Origin: Paraburkholderia megapolitana
Lineage (GTDB): Bacteria > Pseudomonadota > Gammaproteobacteria > Burkholderiales > Burkholderiaceae
DNA: 64,000 nucleotides
Direction: 5' to 3'
NCBI RefSeq assembly: GCF_007556815.1
Contig: NZ_CP041745.1
Span: 3,449,001-3,513,000 of the forward strand
Under the pieces are notes generated by a model. The model ran no database searches. It saw only the letters and a list, made by a program, of their open reading frames with translations, and was not told the origin of the DNA. The translations under genes were made by a program, and so were the position numbers. The stretch's first letter is position 1. Every line of letters starts with the position of its first letter. Below are positions 1-9,647 of the stretch, piece by piece.

Positions 1-1031
1 GCTTCGAGGCGAAGGGTCGCTTCGAGGGGTATCTGCAGAACGTGCCGACCTATGTGATTACGGCCGAATACCCGGCGTTTCTGGGGGTTTCAGCGATTCT
101 CGCGGAGCAACTGTCGAATCGCGCGGGCGGTGGATCGTCGGCGGTGTTCGAGCGGATCAGGCAGATGCGCGATGCGCTGACGCCGGCCGAACGACGCGTC
201 GCCGATCTCGCGCTCAATCATCCGCGCTCGATCATCAACGATCCGATCGTCGATATCGCGCGCAAGGCCGACGTGAGCCAGCCGACCGTGATCCGCTTTT
301 GCCGTTCACTCGGCTGTCAGGGGTTGTCCGATTTCAAGCTGAAACTGGCCACTGGTCTGACCGGCACGATTCCGGTCAGCCACAGCCAGGTGCACCTCGG
401 CGACACCGCAACCGATTTCGGCGCGAAGGTGCTCGACAACACGGTGTCCGCGATCCTGCAGTTGCGCGAGCATCTGAATTTCGAACACGTCGAACGTGCA
501 ATCGATCTGCTTACCGGCGCGCGACGCATCGAGTTCTACGGGCTCGGCAATTCGAACATCGTTGCGCAAGACGCGCACTACAAGTTCTTCCGCTTCGGCA
601 TTCCGACCATCGCGTACGGCGACCTGTACATGCAGGCCGCGTCGGCAGCGCTGCTCGGCAAGGGGGACGTGATTGTCGCGGTGTCGAAGTCGGGGCGCGC
701 GCCCGAACTGTTGCGTGTGCTTGAAGTGGCGATGCAGGCCGGCGCGCAGGTGATCGCGATCACGTCGAGCAACACGCCGCTCGCCAAGCGCGCGACAGTC
801 GCGCTCGAAACCGATCACATCGAAATGCGCGAATCGCAGCTGTCGATGATTTCGCGAATCCTGCATCTCGTGATGATCGACATCCTGGCGGTCGGTGTGG
901 CGATCCGCCATGCCGCACCGGACGCCGACGTTCGTGAAGCGGTTGCGAAAGTGCGCGACGGTGCCGACGATGAGGCGACGGCCGTGCTCGACTGGCTCAG
1001 TCATGGCGCGGCGTCGACGGCGCGCGATTAG
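1..1031 (+). CDS. glk: Bifunctional glucokinase / RpiR-family regulator (3' part)
   Basis: The reading frame is open from base 3 of the window, so the gene begins upstream. The first residues ([14 protein letters not shown], then a stretch rich in Leu and Ala) look like the C-terminus of a bacterial glucokinase. They run without a break into an RpiR-type helix-turn-helix ([13 protein letters not shown] ... [14 protein letters not shown]) and then a SIS sugar-phosphate isomerase fold ([10 protein letters not shown] ... [13 protein letters not shown]). A glucokinase fused to a HexR/RpiR-like regulator is a known arrangement in Burkholderia. The glucokinase part would phosphorylate glucose. The SIS part would sense a sugar phosphate and control Entner-Doudoroff genes. 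An internal GTG at 42 could be mistaken for a start, but the upstream homology argues against it. The gene converges on the efflux gene at 1129. Confidence 0.9.
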   Translation, partial: FEAKGRFEGYLQNVPTYVITAEYPAFLGVSAILAEQLSNRAGGGSSAVFERIRQMRDALTPAERRVADLALNHPRSIINDPIVDIARKADVSQPTVIRFCRSLGCQGLSDFKLKLATGLTGTIPVSHSQVHLGDTATDFGAKVLDNTVSAILQLREHLNFEHVERAIDLLTGARRIEFYGLGNSNIVAQDAHYKFFRFGIPTIAYGDLYMQAASAALLGKGDVIVAVSKSGRAPELLRVLEVAMQAGAQVIAITSSNTPLAKRATVALETDHIEMRESQLSMISRILHLVMIDILAVGVAIRHAAPDADVREAVAKVRDGADDEATAVLDWLSHGAASTARD

Positions 1032-1128
1032 GGCGTGCGTGTGATGTGATGGACTCGGGCTGCTGCGATGCGGCGGCTCGAGCGCTTCTCCTGAGCACAA
1101 CGGGTTGCCCACCCTTCCCTGAGCTGCC

Positions 1129-2337
1129 CTACCGCACCGGCCGATCGTGCCAGCGCAAGATCAACAGACGTCCCACATAACACAGCACACCAGCCGAGCC
1201 GATCGTGACGCCCATGCCGAGCGGCGACGTGTCGTGCCATAGCCCGACCACGACACTCGCAAGCGCACCGAGCGCGAGCTGCACTGCGCCGAACACCGCA
1301 GCCGCAGCGCCTGCGTTGTGCGGGTAGCGGTGCATCAAATCCGTCGTGCAGTTGGCGGACAACACACCCACCACACCGACCACGAAGAACAACCCAACCA
1401 CGATCGACCACAGCCCGCCCCAACCGGTGATGCACACCAGCGCGACGAACAGCGAGGCGATACAGCTGATCGTCGCCGCGAACGAGATGATGCGCAACTG
1501 CCCCACGCGCCCGACGAAACGCGTATTCAGGAAGTTGCCGGCGATAATGCCGAACACGTTCAGGCCGAAGAAGAACCCGTAGTGCTGCGGCGACACGTGG
1601 AAGTAATCGATGTAGACGAACGGCGTCGCCGAGATATACGTGAACATCGATGCGAAAGCCATCCCGCCGCATAGCAAGTGCCCCCACACCAGCGGATCGC
1701 GCAGCAGCCGGCCGTAGGCAGTGAACGATTGCAACACCGCGGAATTGGCGCGCTTCTCGCGCGGCCAGGTTTCGGGCACGCGCAGATATGCGGTCACAGC
1801 GCAGCACGCGCCGAACAGCGTGAGCGCCATGAACACCACGCGCCAGCTGCCAAGCAGTAGCAATTGACCGCCAATCAACGGCGCCAGCAGCGGCCCCACC
1901 GCCGTAACGATCGCGACCATCGACAGCACGCGCGCCGCATCGCTTGGCTCATGCGCATCGCGCGCGATGGCGCGTGACAGCACCGACGCCGCGCCCGCAC
2001 CGAGTGCCTGCAGAAAGCGTACGAGCACGAGCGAACCGATCGAGAACGAGAACACGCACGCGATGCTCGACAGCGTAAACAGCGCGATGCCGCCGAGCAG
2101 GATCGGGCGCCGGCCATAGGCATCGGACAGCGGGCCGTACAACAGCATGCCAACCGAAAACCCGGCCATGAAACTGGTCAGTGTGGATTGTGCGACGGCG
2201 GACGTGACGCCGAACGCGAGCGCGATCGACGGCAAACTCGGCAGATACATGTCCGTCGAGAGCGGACCGCAGGCAGCGAGCGCGCCGAGCAACAGAATCA
2301 GCCGACCATCGGGCCGGCGTCTGACAACGTGAGACAT
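1129..2337 (-). CDS. Bcr/CflA-family multidrug efflux MFS transporter
   Basis: A 402-residue inner-membrane protein with about 12 hydrophobic segments. Its N-terminus carries features of the Bcr/CflA drug-resistance branch of the major facilitator superfamily: STDMYLPSLPSIA in the first helix and the loop-2/3 motif LLYGPLSDAYGRRPILLGG (the family's G-x-L-x-D-x-x-G-R-R signature). The helix-5 region is rich in Gly and Pro (VGPLLAPLIGG), as expected for a proton-coupled antiporter. The likely role is export of hydrophobic drugs such as bicyclomycin or chloramphenicol analogues, although the substrate cannot be read from sequence. It stands alone, with its 3' end facing glk. Confidence 0.9.
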   Translation of the reverse strand: MSHVVRRRPDGRLILLLGALAACGPLSTDMYLPSLPSIALAFGVTSAVAQSTLTSFMAGFSVGMLLYGPLSDAYGRRPILLGGIALFTLSSIACVFSFSIGSLVLVRFLQALGAGAASVLSRAIARDAHEPSDAARVLSMVAIVTAVGPLLAPLIGGQLLLLGSWRVVFMALTLFGACCAVTAYLRVPETWPREKRANSAVLQSFTAYGRLLRDPLVWGHLLCGGMAFASMFTYISATPFVYIDYFHVSPQHYGFFFGLNVFGIIAGNFLNTRFVGRVGQLRIISFAATISCIASLFVALVCITGWGGLWSIVVGLFFVVGVVGVLSANCTTDLMHRYPHNAGAAAAVFGAVQLALGALASVVVGLWHDTSPLGMGVTIGSAGVLCYVGRLLILRWHDRPVR

Positions 2338-2464
2338 GGGAATCCAGGGAGTAGGCAGTTCGTCCGCGCCAACACCGGAACTGACGGAAGAACGGAGAGG
2401 TGGGGCGATTGTACCCGACGTATCGGATGAGGCAGGCAGTGAGAACCGTGATGACCGGCTTGTG

Positions 2465-2496
2465 CCGCTTCCTGCCGCGTGTCGGGCAGGAAGCGG
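2465..2496 (-). terminator. Strong 12-bp hairpin downstream of the TonB receptor gene
   Basis: CCGCTTCCTGCC at 2465-2476 pairs perfectly with GGCAGGAAGCGG at 2485-2496 around an 8-nt loop. It lies about 45 nt past the receptor stop codon. No T-tract follows on the minus strand, so it may be a weak terminator or a 3'-end stabiliser. Confidence 0.45.
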
Positions 2497-2542
2497 TGTA
2501 CATCCAATGTACTAAAACGTCGTTACCGCTTCGGTCAAGCCA

Positions 2543-5278
2543 TTAGAAACGGTACGTCGCGCCGATCTGGAAGAAGCGGCCAAGGTCGGTGTACAGCGAC
2601 TGGTCGTAGCCGGTGATGTCCGGCGTAGACTGCCACTCGACGTCGAACGGCGGCTTCTTGTCGAACAGGTTCGAGATGCCGCCATAGATCGTCCAGTGCT
2701 TGATGCCACGATAGGTCGCCATCAGGTTGAACTGGCTGTACGACGCAACGGAACCCGTTCCGCCATCGCCGAATTCCGCCGCCACCGCATTCGTGTACGG
2801 ACCGGTGTATTGCCAGGTCAATGCGGTGGTCAGGTTGTGGAAATCCCAGGCCAGCGTCGTATTGCCCTTCCACCGCGGATTACTCGCACCGAACGGTTGC
2901 AACAGCGCGAGGTTATTGCCGGCGAAGTCCTGTATCGGCGAACCCGGGCTGCGCAGCTTGTAGTGCCACACGTAAGCCCAGTCGCCCGTCAGCGTGAACA
3001 GACCGTACGGCGTGCGGAGTGCCTTGCGGAAGTTCATGTCGAAACCATCGGTATCGAGCGAACCGAGGTTCACGAACGGCTGCACGATGTAGCGGATCGT
3101 ACCGTCGGGATTGCGGACCACCGTCGTCGGGTTGTTCGCTTGAAGCACTGCGTTTGGATCTGCCGTGCCGATCACCCCGTCAATATGCACCTTGTAGAAC
3201 GCCGCGCCGATATCGGTCAACGCGTCCGGCGACAACTGGAACCCGATGTTGTAGTTCTTCGTGTGCTCAGGCTGCAGGTTCGGATTACCCGTGGTCTGCT
3301 CTGTCGTGAAGTGCTTCGTCGGCACGCCGCTCGGATCGTTCGGGTCGACCAGATTCTGGTGACCCAGGTAGACCGCCTGCGAGTTCTCAACACCTGTCGG
3401 CGCGCGGAAACCGCGACTGTACGACGCGAAGGTCGTCAGCATACGCACCGGCTGGAAGCGCAGCGCGAAGCTCGGCGAGAAGGCACCGCCAAAGTCGCTG
3501 TAGTGGTCGTAGCGGGCAGCTTGCGTGAAGGTCAGGTTCTTGATGATCGGAATATCGATCTGATAGAACAACGCCGCCACATTGCGTGAGCTGGCGACGG
3601 TCTGCACGTTTGCCGGTGCGGTAATGCCCTGCGACGCGTACGTTTGCGGGTTGATCGTCGAAGATTCATGACGGAATTCCGTGCCCAACCCCAAACCGAC
3701 GTTGCCGGCCGGCAGGCTGAACAGGTTCGCCGTCGAAGTCTTGGCGGTCACGCTATCGATCTTCGAAATTGCCTGCTGGTTGTCGTCGGTGAATACACCG
3801 TTCAGACCGTTCGGCGTCGAGGAAGGATTCGCGAAGTTGTACGTGCCGTTCAGCAGCATGTTCTCGACGCCCGCGACGTTGATGCGGTTCGAGTAGCTCG
3901 TATCGACCGTGCTCTGCGAATGACCGTAGTCGGCAGACCAATCCCAGTTTCCGAACTTGCCGGTGTCGTACGAGCCCTTGATGCCCGTCGACGCCATCCA
4001 GAACGTCGACACGGTATCCGCCACGCCGATCTGGTTCGGGAACGTCAGATTGATCGGCGTCGACACGCCGAACGGGTTGAACGGATTCGACGCCGACACC
4101 GTCCGCGAGAGCGGTGCGACAGAACCCGTCGCCGGGTTAAACACGTTCGAATTGGCAGTGATCGCGGCGGGTCCCTGCAACTGCACGCTTTCGTCACGGC
4201 TCACCCAGAAGCCAGCGTACGCTTCGGTGTTCTCGTCGATCTTGAAGGTGCCGCGGACTTTCGCGTTCAGGCGCGTCAGGGCCGGTGTCAGCGAGGTGCC
4301 GGCAGCGACGTTGTACACGCAGTTCTTCGTACCTGGAGTGCTACCCGGTGGGCAGGGGCTAAGCGCTACGTTACCGCCGGGCGTGGTCCAGAATGACTGC
4401 TGGCCCGGACCAAACGGTGCTTTATTGCCACCGGAGTACTGCGTGTAATCCTGCCCTGACGTCATATCGCGATCGGCCAGCGTCGACCCGCTGTCGCGGT
4501 AATAGCTTGCCGCGGCCGTGACGTTGAAGCGATCCGAATTCAGGTCCCCAAAGCCGCCGAGCACGCTGAAGCTGCCCTGGCCATTGCCGGGGTGCTGCGC
4601 CTTGCCAAGCTGGGTATCGAGCTGCAGGCCCTGAAAGTTCTTCTTGGTAATGATGTTGACGACACCGGCGATGGCATCGGAGCCGTAGATCGAGACCGCG
4701 CCAGTCTTAACGATGTCGATGTGATCGACGATGCTCAGCGGAATCGTGTTGACGTCGAAGAAGGTGTCGGTGAAGTTCACCGCCTGCGCGTAGTTGGCGA
4801 CACGTTGCCCGTCGACCAGCACCAGCGTGTATTTTTCGCTCAGGCCGCGCAGTGCGATGCCGGCTCCGCCCGGCGCTGCGCTGTTCATCGTCGACTGCGA
4901 CCAGCTGGCGCCCGAGTTGGCGGCGGTCCCGCGCAGGAAGTCAGCCACTGTGGTGTAGCCGCTTTGCTGGATGTCCTTCTGCGTGACCGTCTGGATCTCG
5001 GTCGTGCCGACCTTGTCCGACGTTCGAATCAGCGAGCCCGTGACCTCGAAGGTCTTGAGCTGCTTGACGCCCGCCGCCACGGGAGCGCTGGTGCCTGTTG
5101 CGGGTGCCGTGGCACCGTCCTGCGTACCCGCCTGTGCGACCGTTACCGGCGGTGCAACCGCCACTCCTGCTGCTGACGGCTGGCTCTGGGCAAACGCCGA
5201 AGTCCCGACCATCGCCGTCAAGGCCATTTCGGCCCAAAGTATTTTTCGTATGGCCGATCCTGCTTCTTTTGGTTTCAT
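2543..5278 (-). CDS. TonB-dependent outer-membrane receptor
   Basis: A 911-residue outer-membrane protein. A signal peptide ends near residue 30 (TSAFAQ). An Ala/Pro-rich linker follows, then the sequence VTGSLIRTS, typical of large Xanthomonas/Caulobacter-type receptors. The plug domain comes next (TVTQKDIQQSGYTTVADFLRG; ISIYGSDAIAGVVNIIT-like stretch), then a long beta-barrel with many aromatic residues ending in the final Phe (ATYRF). The length is normal for the family. The start is supported by a purine-rich GAGAGGGG just upstream of the ATG. It would import a siderophore, carbohydrate or other large ligand using TonB-ExbBD. The ligand cannot be deduced, and no transport or catabolic neighbour points to one. 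About 1.2 kb of non-coding DNA precedes it, leaving room for regulation. Confidence 0.9.
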   Translation of the reverse strand: MKPKEAGSAIRKILWAEMALTAMVGTSAFAQSQPSAAGVAVAPPVTVAQAGTQDGATAPATGTSAPVAAGVKQLKTFEVTGSLIRTSDKVGTTEIQTVTQKDIQQSGYTTVADFLRGTAANSGASWSQSTMNSAAPGGAGIALRGLSEKYTLVLVDGQRVANYAQAVNFTDTFFDVNTIPLSIVDHIDIVKTGAVSIYGSDAIAGVVNIITKKNFQGLQLDTQLGKAQHPGNGQGSFSVLGGFGDLNSDRFNVTAAASYYRDSGSTLADRDMTSGQDYTQYSGGNKAPFGPGQQSFWTTPGGNVALSPCPPGSTPGTKNCVYNVAAGTSLTPALTRLNAKVRGTFKIDENTEAYAGFWVSRDESVQLQGPAAITANSNVFNPATGSVAPLSRTVSASNPFNPFGVSTPINLTFPNQIGVADTVSTFWMASTGIKGSYDTGKFGNWDWSADYGHSQSTVDTSYSNRINVAGVENMLLNGTYNFANPSSTPNGLNGVFTDDNQQAISKIDSVTAKTSTANLFSLPAGNVGLGLGTEFRHESSTINPQTYASQGITAPANVQTVASSRNVAALFYQIDIPIIKNLTFTQAARYDHYSDFGGAFSPSFALRFQPVRMLTTFASYSRGFRAPTGVENSQAVYLGHQNLVDPNDPSGVPTKHFTTEQTTGNPNLQPEHTKNYNIGFQLSPDALTDIGAAFYKVHIDGVIGTADPNAVLQANNPTTVVRNPDGTIRYIVQPFVNLGSLDTDGFDMNFRKALRTPYGLFTLTGDWAYVWHYKLRSPGSPIQDFAGNNLALLQPFGASNPRWKGNTTLAWDFHNLTTALTWQYTGPYTNAVAAEFGDGGTGSVASYSQFNLMATYRGIKHWTIYGGISNLFDKKPPFDVEWQSTPDITGYDQSLYTDLGRFFQIGATYRF

Positions 5279-6258
5279 AATCCCCTCTCGCCATTAATAC
5301 CAGGTTGTTATGCGAAGAGACCTGGCGAGCCTCTTCGTTTGCGGCACCCCGCCGCACGGATTCCAACGCCTTGTCTTTACCGATGCTCAAACAACGATGA
5401 ATAGAGTCTGTGATCTCTGATAAGCGCCTCCGGTACATAAGTGTCTAGCTGAAATTGCCTATAATTTAGCTATCCTCAATTCGCCAGATTGAAATGACAC
5501 GACGACAGAAGGCAGCGGCTTGTTAGAGCAAGCTCGCCCCTTCACGCCCAACGGGCATGAATTCTTTTCCAGTCACATGGATCCCGCTTCGAGACCGTTG
5601 ACGCGTATTCCGAGCAGACATCCGCACCAGATACAACGCTGCTCTACCCGGCTCATTAATTCTTCACAGCCGAACGTACAAAATAATTTCCGTTAGTCCG
5701 GTCAAGCTGCCAGTACAACTAAATTATTTTTCTGCACTTTGAAAATCAAAACCCTGCCATTCCCCACTGCGACAAATCTGTTCTCCCGGTTGTTCGCATG
5801 CCAACCACGGCCCCTTCCGCTGTCGCAACGTCCTGAATAGTGCGCAGTTGTCGCCTGCAGGACGCCCCACGCTTACCGTTCAAGAAAGGTCAAATCTCAT
5901 CTTTCATTTGCTGTACGGAAACGTATCAGCCCAGAAATGTTTCGTCAAAATTTGTTTGATGGTCGTAATTAACGTGTGCGATTTGCGTAACGTACCTTTC
6001 TAGGTATTTACCCTCTCATGGGACCGATTGAATCTGTGCGCGCAAGACGCATCGGATTGCGCGGCGACAAGGGAATCGCTTCCACTCGCCCGAGGGCACG
6101 CCCCGCGCCCTCATGATTTTTCACCGCAACCGGCGTCGGGTACGGGCTGGCAAAACACTTCTGTGCCAAACCGAGCGCTTATTCTCTTGCGTAAGATATT
6201 GAAATATGCCTAGGGCGGCCGCGACACCGACGGGGTAATTGCCGCTGGACGATTGGGC
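5279..6258. other. AT-richer non-coding stretch upstream of the TonB receptor
   Basis: About 1 kb with visibly lower GC than its surroundings and no convincing coding frame. The only ATG frame of 60 codons (6028-6213) has atypical composition and no homology that I recognise. It contains a 10-bp inverted repeat, AAAATAATTT at 5680-5689 and AAATTATTTT at 5721-5730, separated by 31 nt. The receptor's promoter must lie here, but I could not place a confident -35/-10 pair. Confidence 0.5.
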
Positions 6259-6335
6259 AAAAAAAGACCTGCTCACCCAGGGGTAGGTAGCAGGTCGAGA
6301 GTACTGACAAGCGTACTTATCGAAGAGGATAAGTG
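6259..6335 (-). ncRNA. Candidate small RNA with its own promoter and terminator
   Basis: On the minus strand a good sigma-70-like promoter (see 6342-6371) is followed by about 77 nt that fold into successive hairpins. They are ACTTATC/GATAAGT (6315-6321 with 6328-6334), AGTAC/GTACT (6300-6304 with 6313-6317, partly competing with the first), and a final 8-bp stem GACCTGCT/AGCAGGTC (6266-6273 with 6289-6296). The last stem is followed directly by seven U residues (6259-6265 read in reverse). Its loop is C-rich (ACCTACCCCTGGG). No ORF of note fits inside. The arrangement is that of a stand-alone trans-acting sRNA. I do not recognise it as a named family. Confidence 0.5.
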
Positions 6336-6341
6336 GGTCAG

Positions 6342-6371
6342 ATTGTAATGTTAACGAAAAAACAATGTAAA
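6342..6371 (-). promoter_or_regulatory. Sigma-70-like promoter of the candidate sRNA
   Basis: Read on the minus strand, TTTACA (6366-6371) and TACAAT (6342-6347) each match the -35 and -10 consensus at five of six positions and are 18 bp apart. Transcription would start near 6335, at the foot of the first hairpin. Confidence 0.5.
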
Positions 6372-6454
6372 GATAAACAATAAGGCAATCGATACTGTCG
6401 CCCGCGACACGCAATCAGTTAAGCTGCCGTTTTTCTGCGTCCGACAAATTCGCC

Positions 6455-6994
6455 ATGACCGCCTTTCTGCTGATCTGGAGCCCGAAGAAATGGCCCTGGC
6501 CAGAACTGCCGGACCTCGCGAAACGCGTCGCCGCGGGCGAAGCGGTCGCGGATGTATGGGGCTGCGGTTTCGCGCGCAGCCTGCTGTCAGGCGACCGGGT
6601 GTTCCTGCATCGCGTCGCCTCGGAACCGCGTGGCATCTTCGGCTCGGGCTATGTGACGCGAGCGCCGTACGAAGTGCCGGACCCAGCGTACAAACGCGGC
6701 TACCGGCTATGCATCGAATTCGTCTACGACTGGCTTGTCGATGCCAACGAGCGCGTCGTGGTCGACCGCGCTGCGTTACGTGTGCATCCGTTCTCGGTCC
6801 AGACCTGGGACGCACAAAGCTCGGGCACTTCAATCAAGCCGATCGCCGAAGGCGCGCTGGAAAAGCGCTGGGCCGAACTGACCGGCAAGCGCGCATCGCC
6901 ACGGTTGCCGGTTGCATCGGCTGCCGCGCCGCAGGGCGCCCCGGTGCAATCATCGAAAGTCACCGCGCACGCGCGCAGAAAGCGCACCGGTTGA
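6455..6994 (+). CDS. EVE/PUA-like domain protein, uncharacterised
   Basis: A 179-residue soluble protein. The N-terminal half (FLLIWSPKKWPWPEL ... GDRVFLHRV ... RGIFGSGYV) has the general pattern of the EVE fold, a PUA-like nucleic-acid-binding module: a Trp near the start, a G-D-x-V-F-L-x-R strand and the R-G-I-F-x-S-G motif. The C-terminal 30 residues are Ala/Pro/Arg-rich and probably disordered. EVE domains bind modified bases in RNA or DNA, and such a role is inferred here only from the fold. The gene stands alone, divergent from the candidate sRNA promoter, and ends about 200 bp before hemL. Confidence 0.65.
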   Translation: MTAFLLIWSPKKWPWPELPDLAKRVAAGEAVADVWGCGFARSLLSGDRVFLHRVASEPRGIFGSGYVTRAPYEVPDPAYKRGYRLCIEFVYDWLVDANERVVVDRAALRVHPFSVQTWDAQSSGTSIKPIAEGALEKRWAELTGKRASPRLPVASAAAPQGAPVQSSKVTAHARRKRTG

Positions 6995-7198
6995 TCCACG
7001 GCATGCGGCGCGTCCATAGCCCACGCCGCTCGCCTCCTTGAGGCGTCCACCAAGGCAAAACGCCGCAGCGGATGCTGCCGCCAAACGCCCGATTGACGGG
7101 AGTCCGGTACAATTTCAGCCAGTCACCCCGCCGCCGCCCGCTCTCCCGGCACGCCGGCAACGCCATCCATCACGCAGGTCGAATCAGGTCGCAATTCC

Positions 7199-8491
7199 AT
7201 GTCCAGCCAGTCCAGAAACGAAGCTCTCTTCGAACGCGCGCAGATCACTATCCCGGGCGGCGTCAACTCGCCGGTACGCGCGTTCCGCTCGGTCGGCGGT
7301 ACGCCGCGCTTCATCGAACGCGCCCAGGGCGCGTACTTCTGGGATGCCGATGGCCAGCGCTATATCGACTACATCGGCTCGTGGGGGCCGATGATCGTCG
7401 GGCATGTGCATCCGGAGGTGCTCGACGCCGTGCAGCGCGTGCTCGCGAACGGCTTCTCGTTCGGCGCACCGACCGAAGCCGAGATCGAGATCGCCGAAGA
7501 GATCTGCAAGCTGGTGCCGTCGATGGAACAGGTCCGCATGGTGTCGAGCGGCACCGAGGCGACGATGAGCGCGCTGCGACTCGCGCGTGGTTTTACGAAC
7601 CGCAGTCGTATCGTCAAGTTCGAAGGCTGCTATCACGGCCATGCGGATAGCCTGCTCGTGAAAGCCGGCTCCGGCCTGCTGACGTTCGGCAACCCGACTT
7701 CCGCGGGTGTGCCGGTCGACATCGCGAAGCACACCACCGTGCTCGAATACAACAACGTCGAAGCCCTCGAAGAAGCGTTCAAGGCATTCGGTAACGAAAT
7801 CGCTTCGGTGATCGTCGAGCCGGTCGCGGGCAACATGAATCTCGTGCGTGCAACGCCGGCGTTTCTGGCCGCATTGCGGCGCCTGTGCAGCGAGTACGGC
7901 GCAGTGCTGATCTTCGACGAAGTGATGTGTGGTTTTCGCGTCGCGCTCGGCGGCGCGCAGGCGGCGTACGGCATCACACCGGATCTCACGTGCCTCGGCA
8001 AGGTGATCGGCGGCGGCATGCCCGCGGCCGCATTCGGCGGACGGCGCGACATCATGGCGCATCTCGCCCCGCTCGGCGGTGTCTATCAGGCGGGCACGCT
8101 GTCGGGCAATCCGATCGCCGTCGCGGCCGGCCTGAAGACGTTGCAACTCATCCAGGCACCGGGCTTTTACGACACACTCAGTGCGCGCACAACCCGTCTC
8201 GTAGAAGGACTCACTGCTGCCGCGCGCGATGCGAAAGTGCCGTTCGCCGCAGATTCAGTCGGTGGCATGTTCGGCCTCTACTTCGCGGCGTCCGTGCCGA
8301 CGAGCTTTGCCGAAGTCACCCGCTCCGATGTACCGCGCTTCAATGCGTTCTTCCACAAGATGCTCGACGCGGGCGTGTACTTCGCGCCGTCAGCCTACGA
8401 AGCGGGCTTCGTATCGATCGCGCACGACGACGCGATCATCGACGCGACAATCGATGCCGCACGCGGCGCGTTCACCGCACTCGCTGCCTGA
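7199..8491 (+). CDS. hemL: Glutamate-1-semialdehyde 2,1-aminomutase
   Basis: A 430-residue PLP enzyme of class-III aminotransferase fold that converts glutamate-1-semialdehyde to 5-aminolevulinate, the C5 route to heme. The N-terminus ([24 protein letters not shown]) is diagnostic of Hem[16 protein letters not shown] binds the PLP phosphate, and the Schiff-base lysine is K268 in [12 protein letters not shown]. The length equals the family norm. Its stop codon is 3 bp before ribD, so heme and riboflavin genes probably share a transcript here. Confidence 0.97.
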   Translation: MSSQSRNEALFERAQITIPGGVNSPVRAFRSVGGTPRFIERAQGAYFWDADGQRYIDYIGSWGPMIVGHVHPEVLDAVQRVLANGFSFGAPTEAEIEIAEEICKLVPSMEQVRMVSSGTEATMSALRLARGFTNRSRIVKFEGCYHGHADSLLVKAGSGLLTFGNPTSAGVPVDIAKHTTVLEYNNVEALEEAFKAFGNEIASVIVEPVAGNMNLVRATPAFLAALRRLCSEYGAVLIFDEVMCGFRVALGGAQAAYGITPDLTCLGKVIGGGMPAAAFGGRRDIMAHLAPLGGVYQAGTLSGNPIAVAAGLKTLQLIQAPGFYDTLSARTTRLVEGLTAAARDAKVPFAADSVGGMFGLYFAASVPTSFAEVTRSDVPRFNAFFHKMLDAGVYFAPSAYEAGFVSIAHDDAIIDATIDAARGAFTALAA

Positions 8492-8494
8492 GCC

Positions 8495-9631
8495 ATGCCG
8501 ATGTTCTCGCAAACCGATTTCGTCCATATGGAGCGCGCGCTCGCGCTTGCAACGCGCGGCATGTACACGACCGATCCGAATCCGCGGGTCGGTTGCGTAC
8601 TCGTGAAGGACGGCGCTGTCATTGGCGAAGGCTTTACGCAACCGGCCGGCCAGGATCATGCGGAAGTCCGCGCGTTGAAGGACGCGCGTTCGCGCGGCCA
8701 GGACGTGCGCGGTTCGACCGCTTATGTGACGCTCGAGCCGTGCAGCCACTTCGGCCGCACGCCGCCGTGCGCGAATGCGTTGATCGAAGCGCAGGTATCG
8801 CGTGTCGTCGCCGCCATGGAAGATCCGAACCCGCAGGTCTCGGGCCGCGGACTCAAGATGCTGCGCGATGCCGGCATCGAAGTGCGCTGTGGCTTGCTCG
8901 CGAACGAAGCGCATGAACTGAACATCGGTTTCGTGTCGCGAATGACGCGCGGCCGGCCGTGGGTGCGGATGAAGGTCGCGGCATCGCTCGACGGCCGCAC
9001 GGGGTTGCCGTCCGGCGCGAGTCAATGGATTACCGGCGAAGCCGCACGCGCCGACGGTCACGCGTGGCGGGCACGCGCATCGGCGATCCTGACCGGCATC
9101 GGTACCGTGAGAGAAGACGATCCGCGCATGACGGTGCGCGCAATCGATACGCCGCGCCAGCCGCAACGTGTGCTGATCGATAGCCAGCTCGACGTGCCGC
9201 CGGAGGCGAAGATACTGGCCGGCGCGCCGACGTTGATTTTCTGCAGCACGCTCGATGAACGGCTCGCGGAACGCGCTGACGCATTGCGCGCGCGCGGCGC
9301 CGAACTCGTGTCGCTCGCCAATGCGGACGGCAAGGTCGATCTGCCGGCGATGCTGCTCGAACTCGGCAAGCGCAATGTCAATGAACTGCATGTCGAAGCC
9401 GGCTACAAACTGAATGGCTCGCTGTTGCGCGAAGGTTGTGTCGACGAACTGCTGGTCTATCTCGCGCCGAACCTGCTCGGCGTCGAATCGATGGGGATGT
9501 TCAATCTTGCGGCGCCCGATTCGCTCGACGGCCGCGTTCAACTGAATTTTCACGCGGTCGACCGGATCGGCGAGGATCTGCGGGTTCTCGCGCGGTTTGC
9601 CGCGCCGCTCGCACGTACCGACTTGCACTGA
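8495..9631 (+). CDS. ribD: Riboflavin biosynthesis deaminase/reductase
   Basis: A 378-residue bifunctional enzyme: diaminohydroxyphosphoribosylaminopyrimidine deaminase followed by 5-amino-6-(5-phosphoribosylamino)uracil reductase, the second and third steps of riboflavin synthesis. The deaminase zinc ligands are visible: H55-A-E57 in QDHAEVRAL, then C83 and C92 in EPCSHFGRTPPC. The reductase half starts near residue 150 (RPWVRMKVAASLDGRTG) and keeps VNELHVEAG near the end. It follows hemL by 3 bp and precedes ribE by 16 bp, consistent with one operon. Confidence 0.97.
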   Translation: MPMFSQTDFVHMERALALATRGMYTTDPNPRVGCVLVKDGAVIGEGFTQPAGQDHAEVRALKDARSRGQDVRGSTAYVTLEPCSHFGRTPPCANALIEAQVSRVVAAMEDPNPQVSGRGLKMLRDAGIEVRCGLLANEAHELNIGFVSRMTRGRPWVRMKVAASLDGRTGLPSGASQWITGEAARADGHAWRARASAILTGIGTVREDDPRMTVRAIDTPRQPQRVLIDSQLDVPPEAKILAGAPTLIFCSTLDERLAERADALRARGAELVSLANADGKVDLPAMLLELGKRNVNELHVEAGYKLNGSLLREGCVDELLVYLAPNLLGVESMGMFNLAAPDSLDGRVQLNFHAVDRIGEDLRVLARFAAPLARTDLH

Positions 9632-9647
9632 ACAAGGAAACCGCACG

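Noticed and set aside
6028..6213. 61-codon frame in the desert upstream of the TonB receptor
   Set aside because: No ribosome-binding site of note, mixed composition and no recognised similarity.
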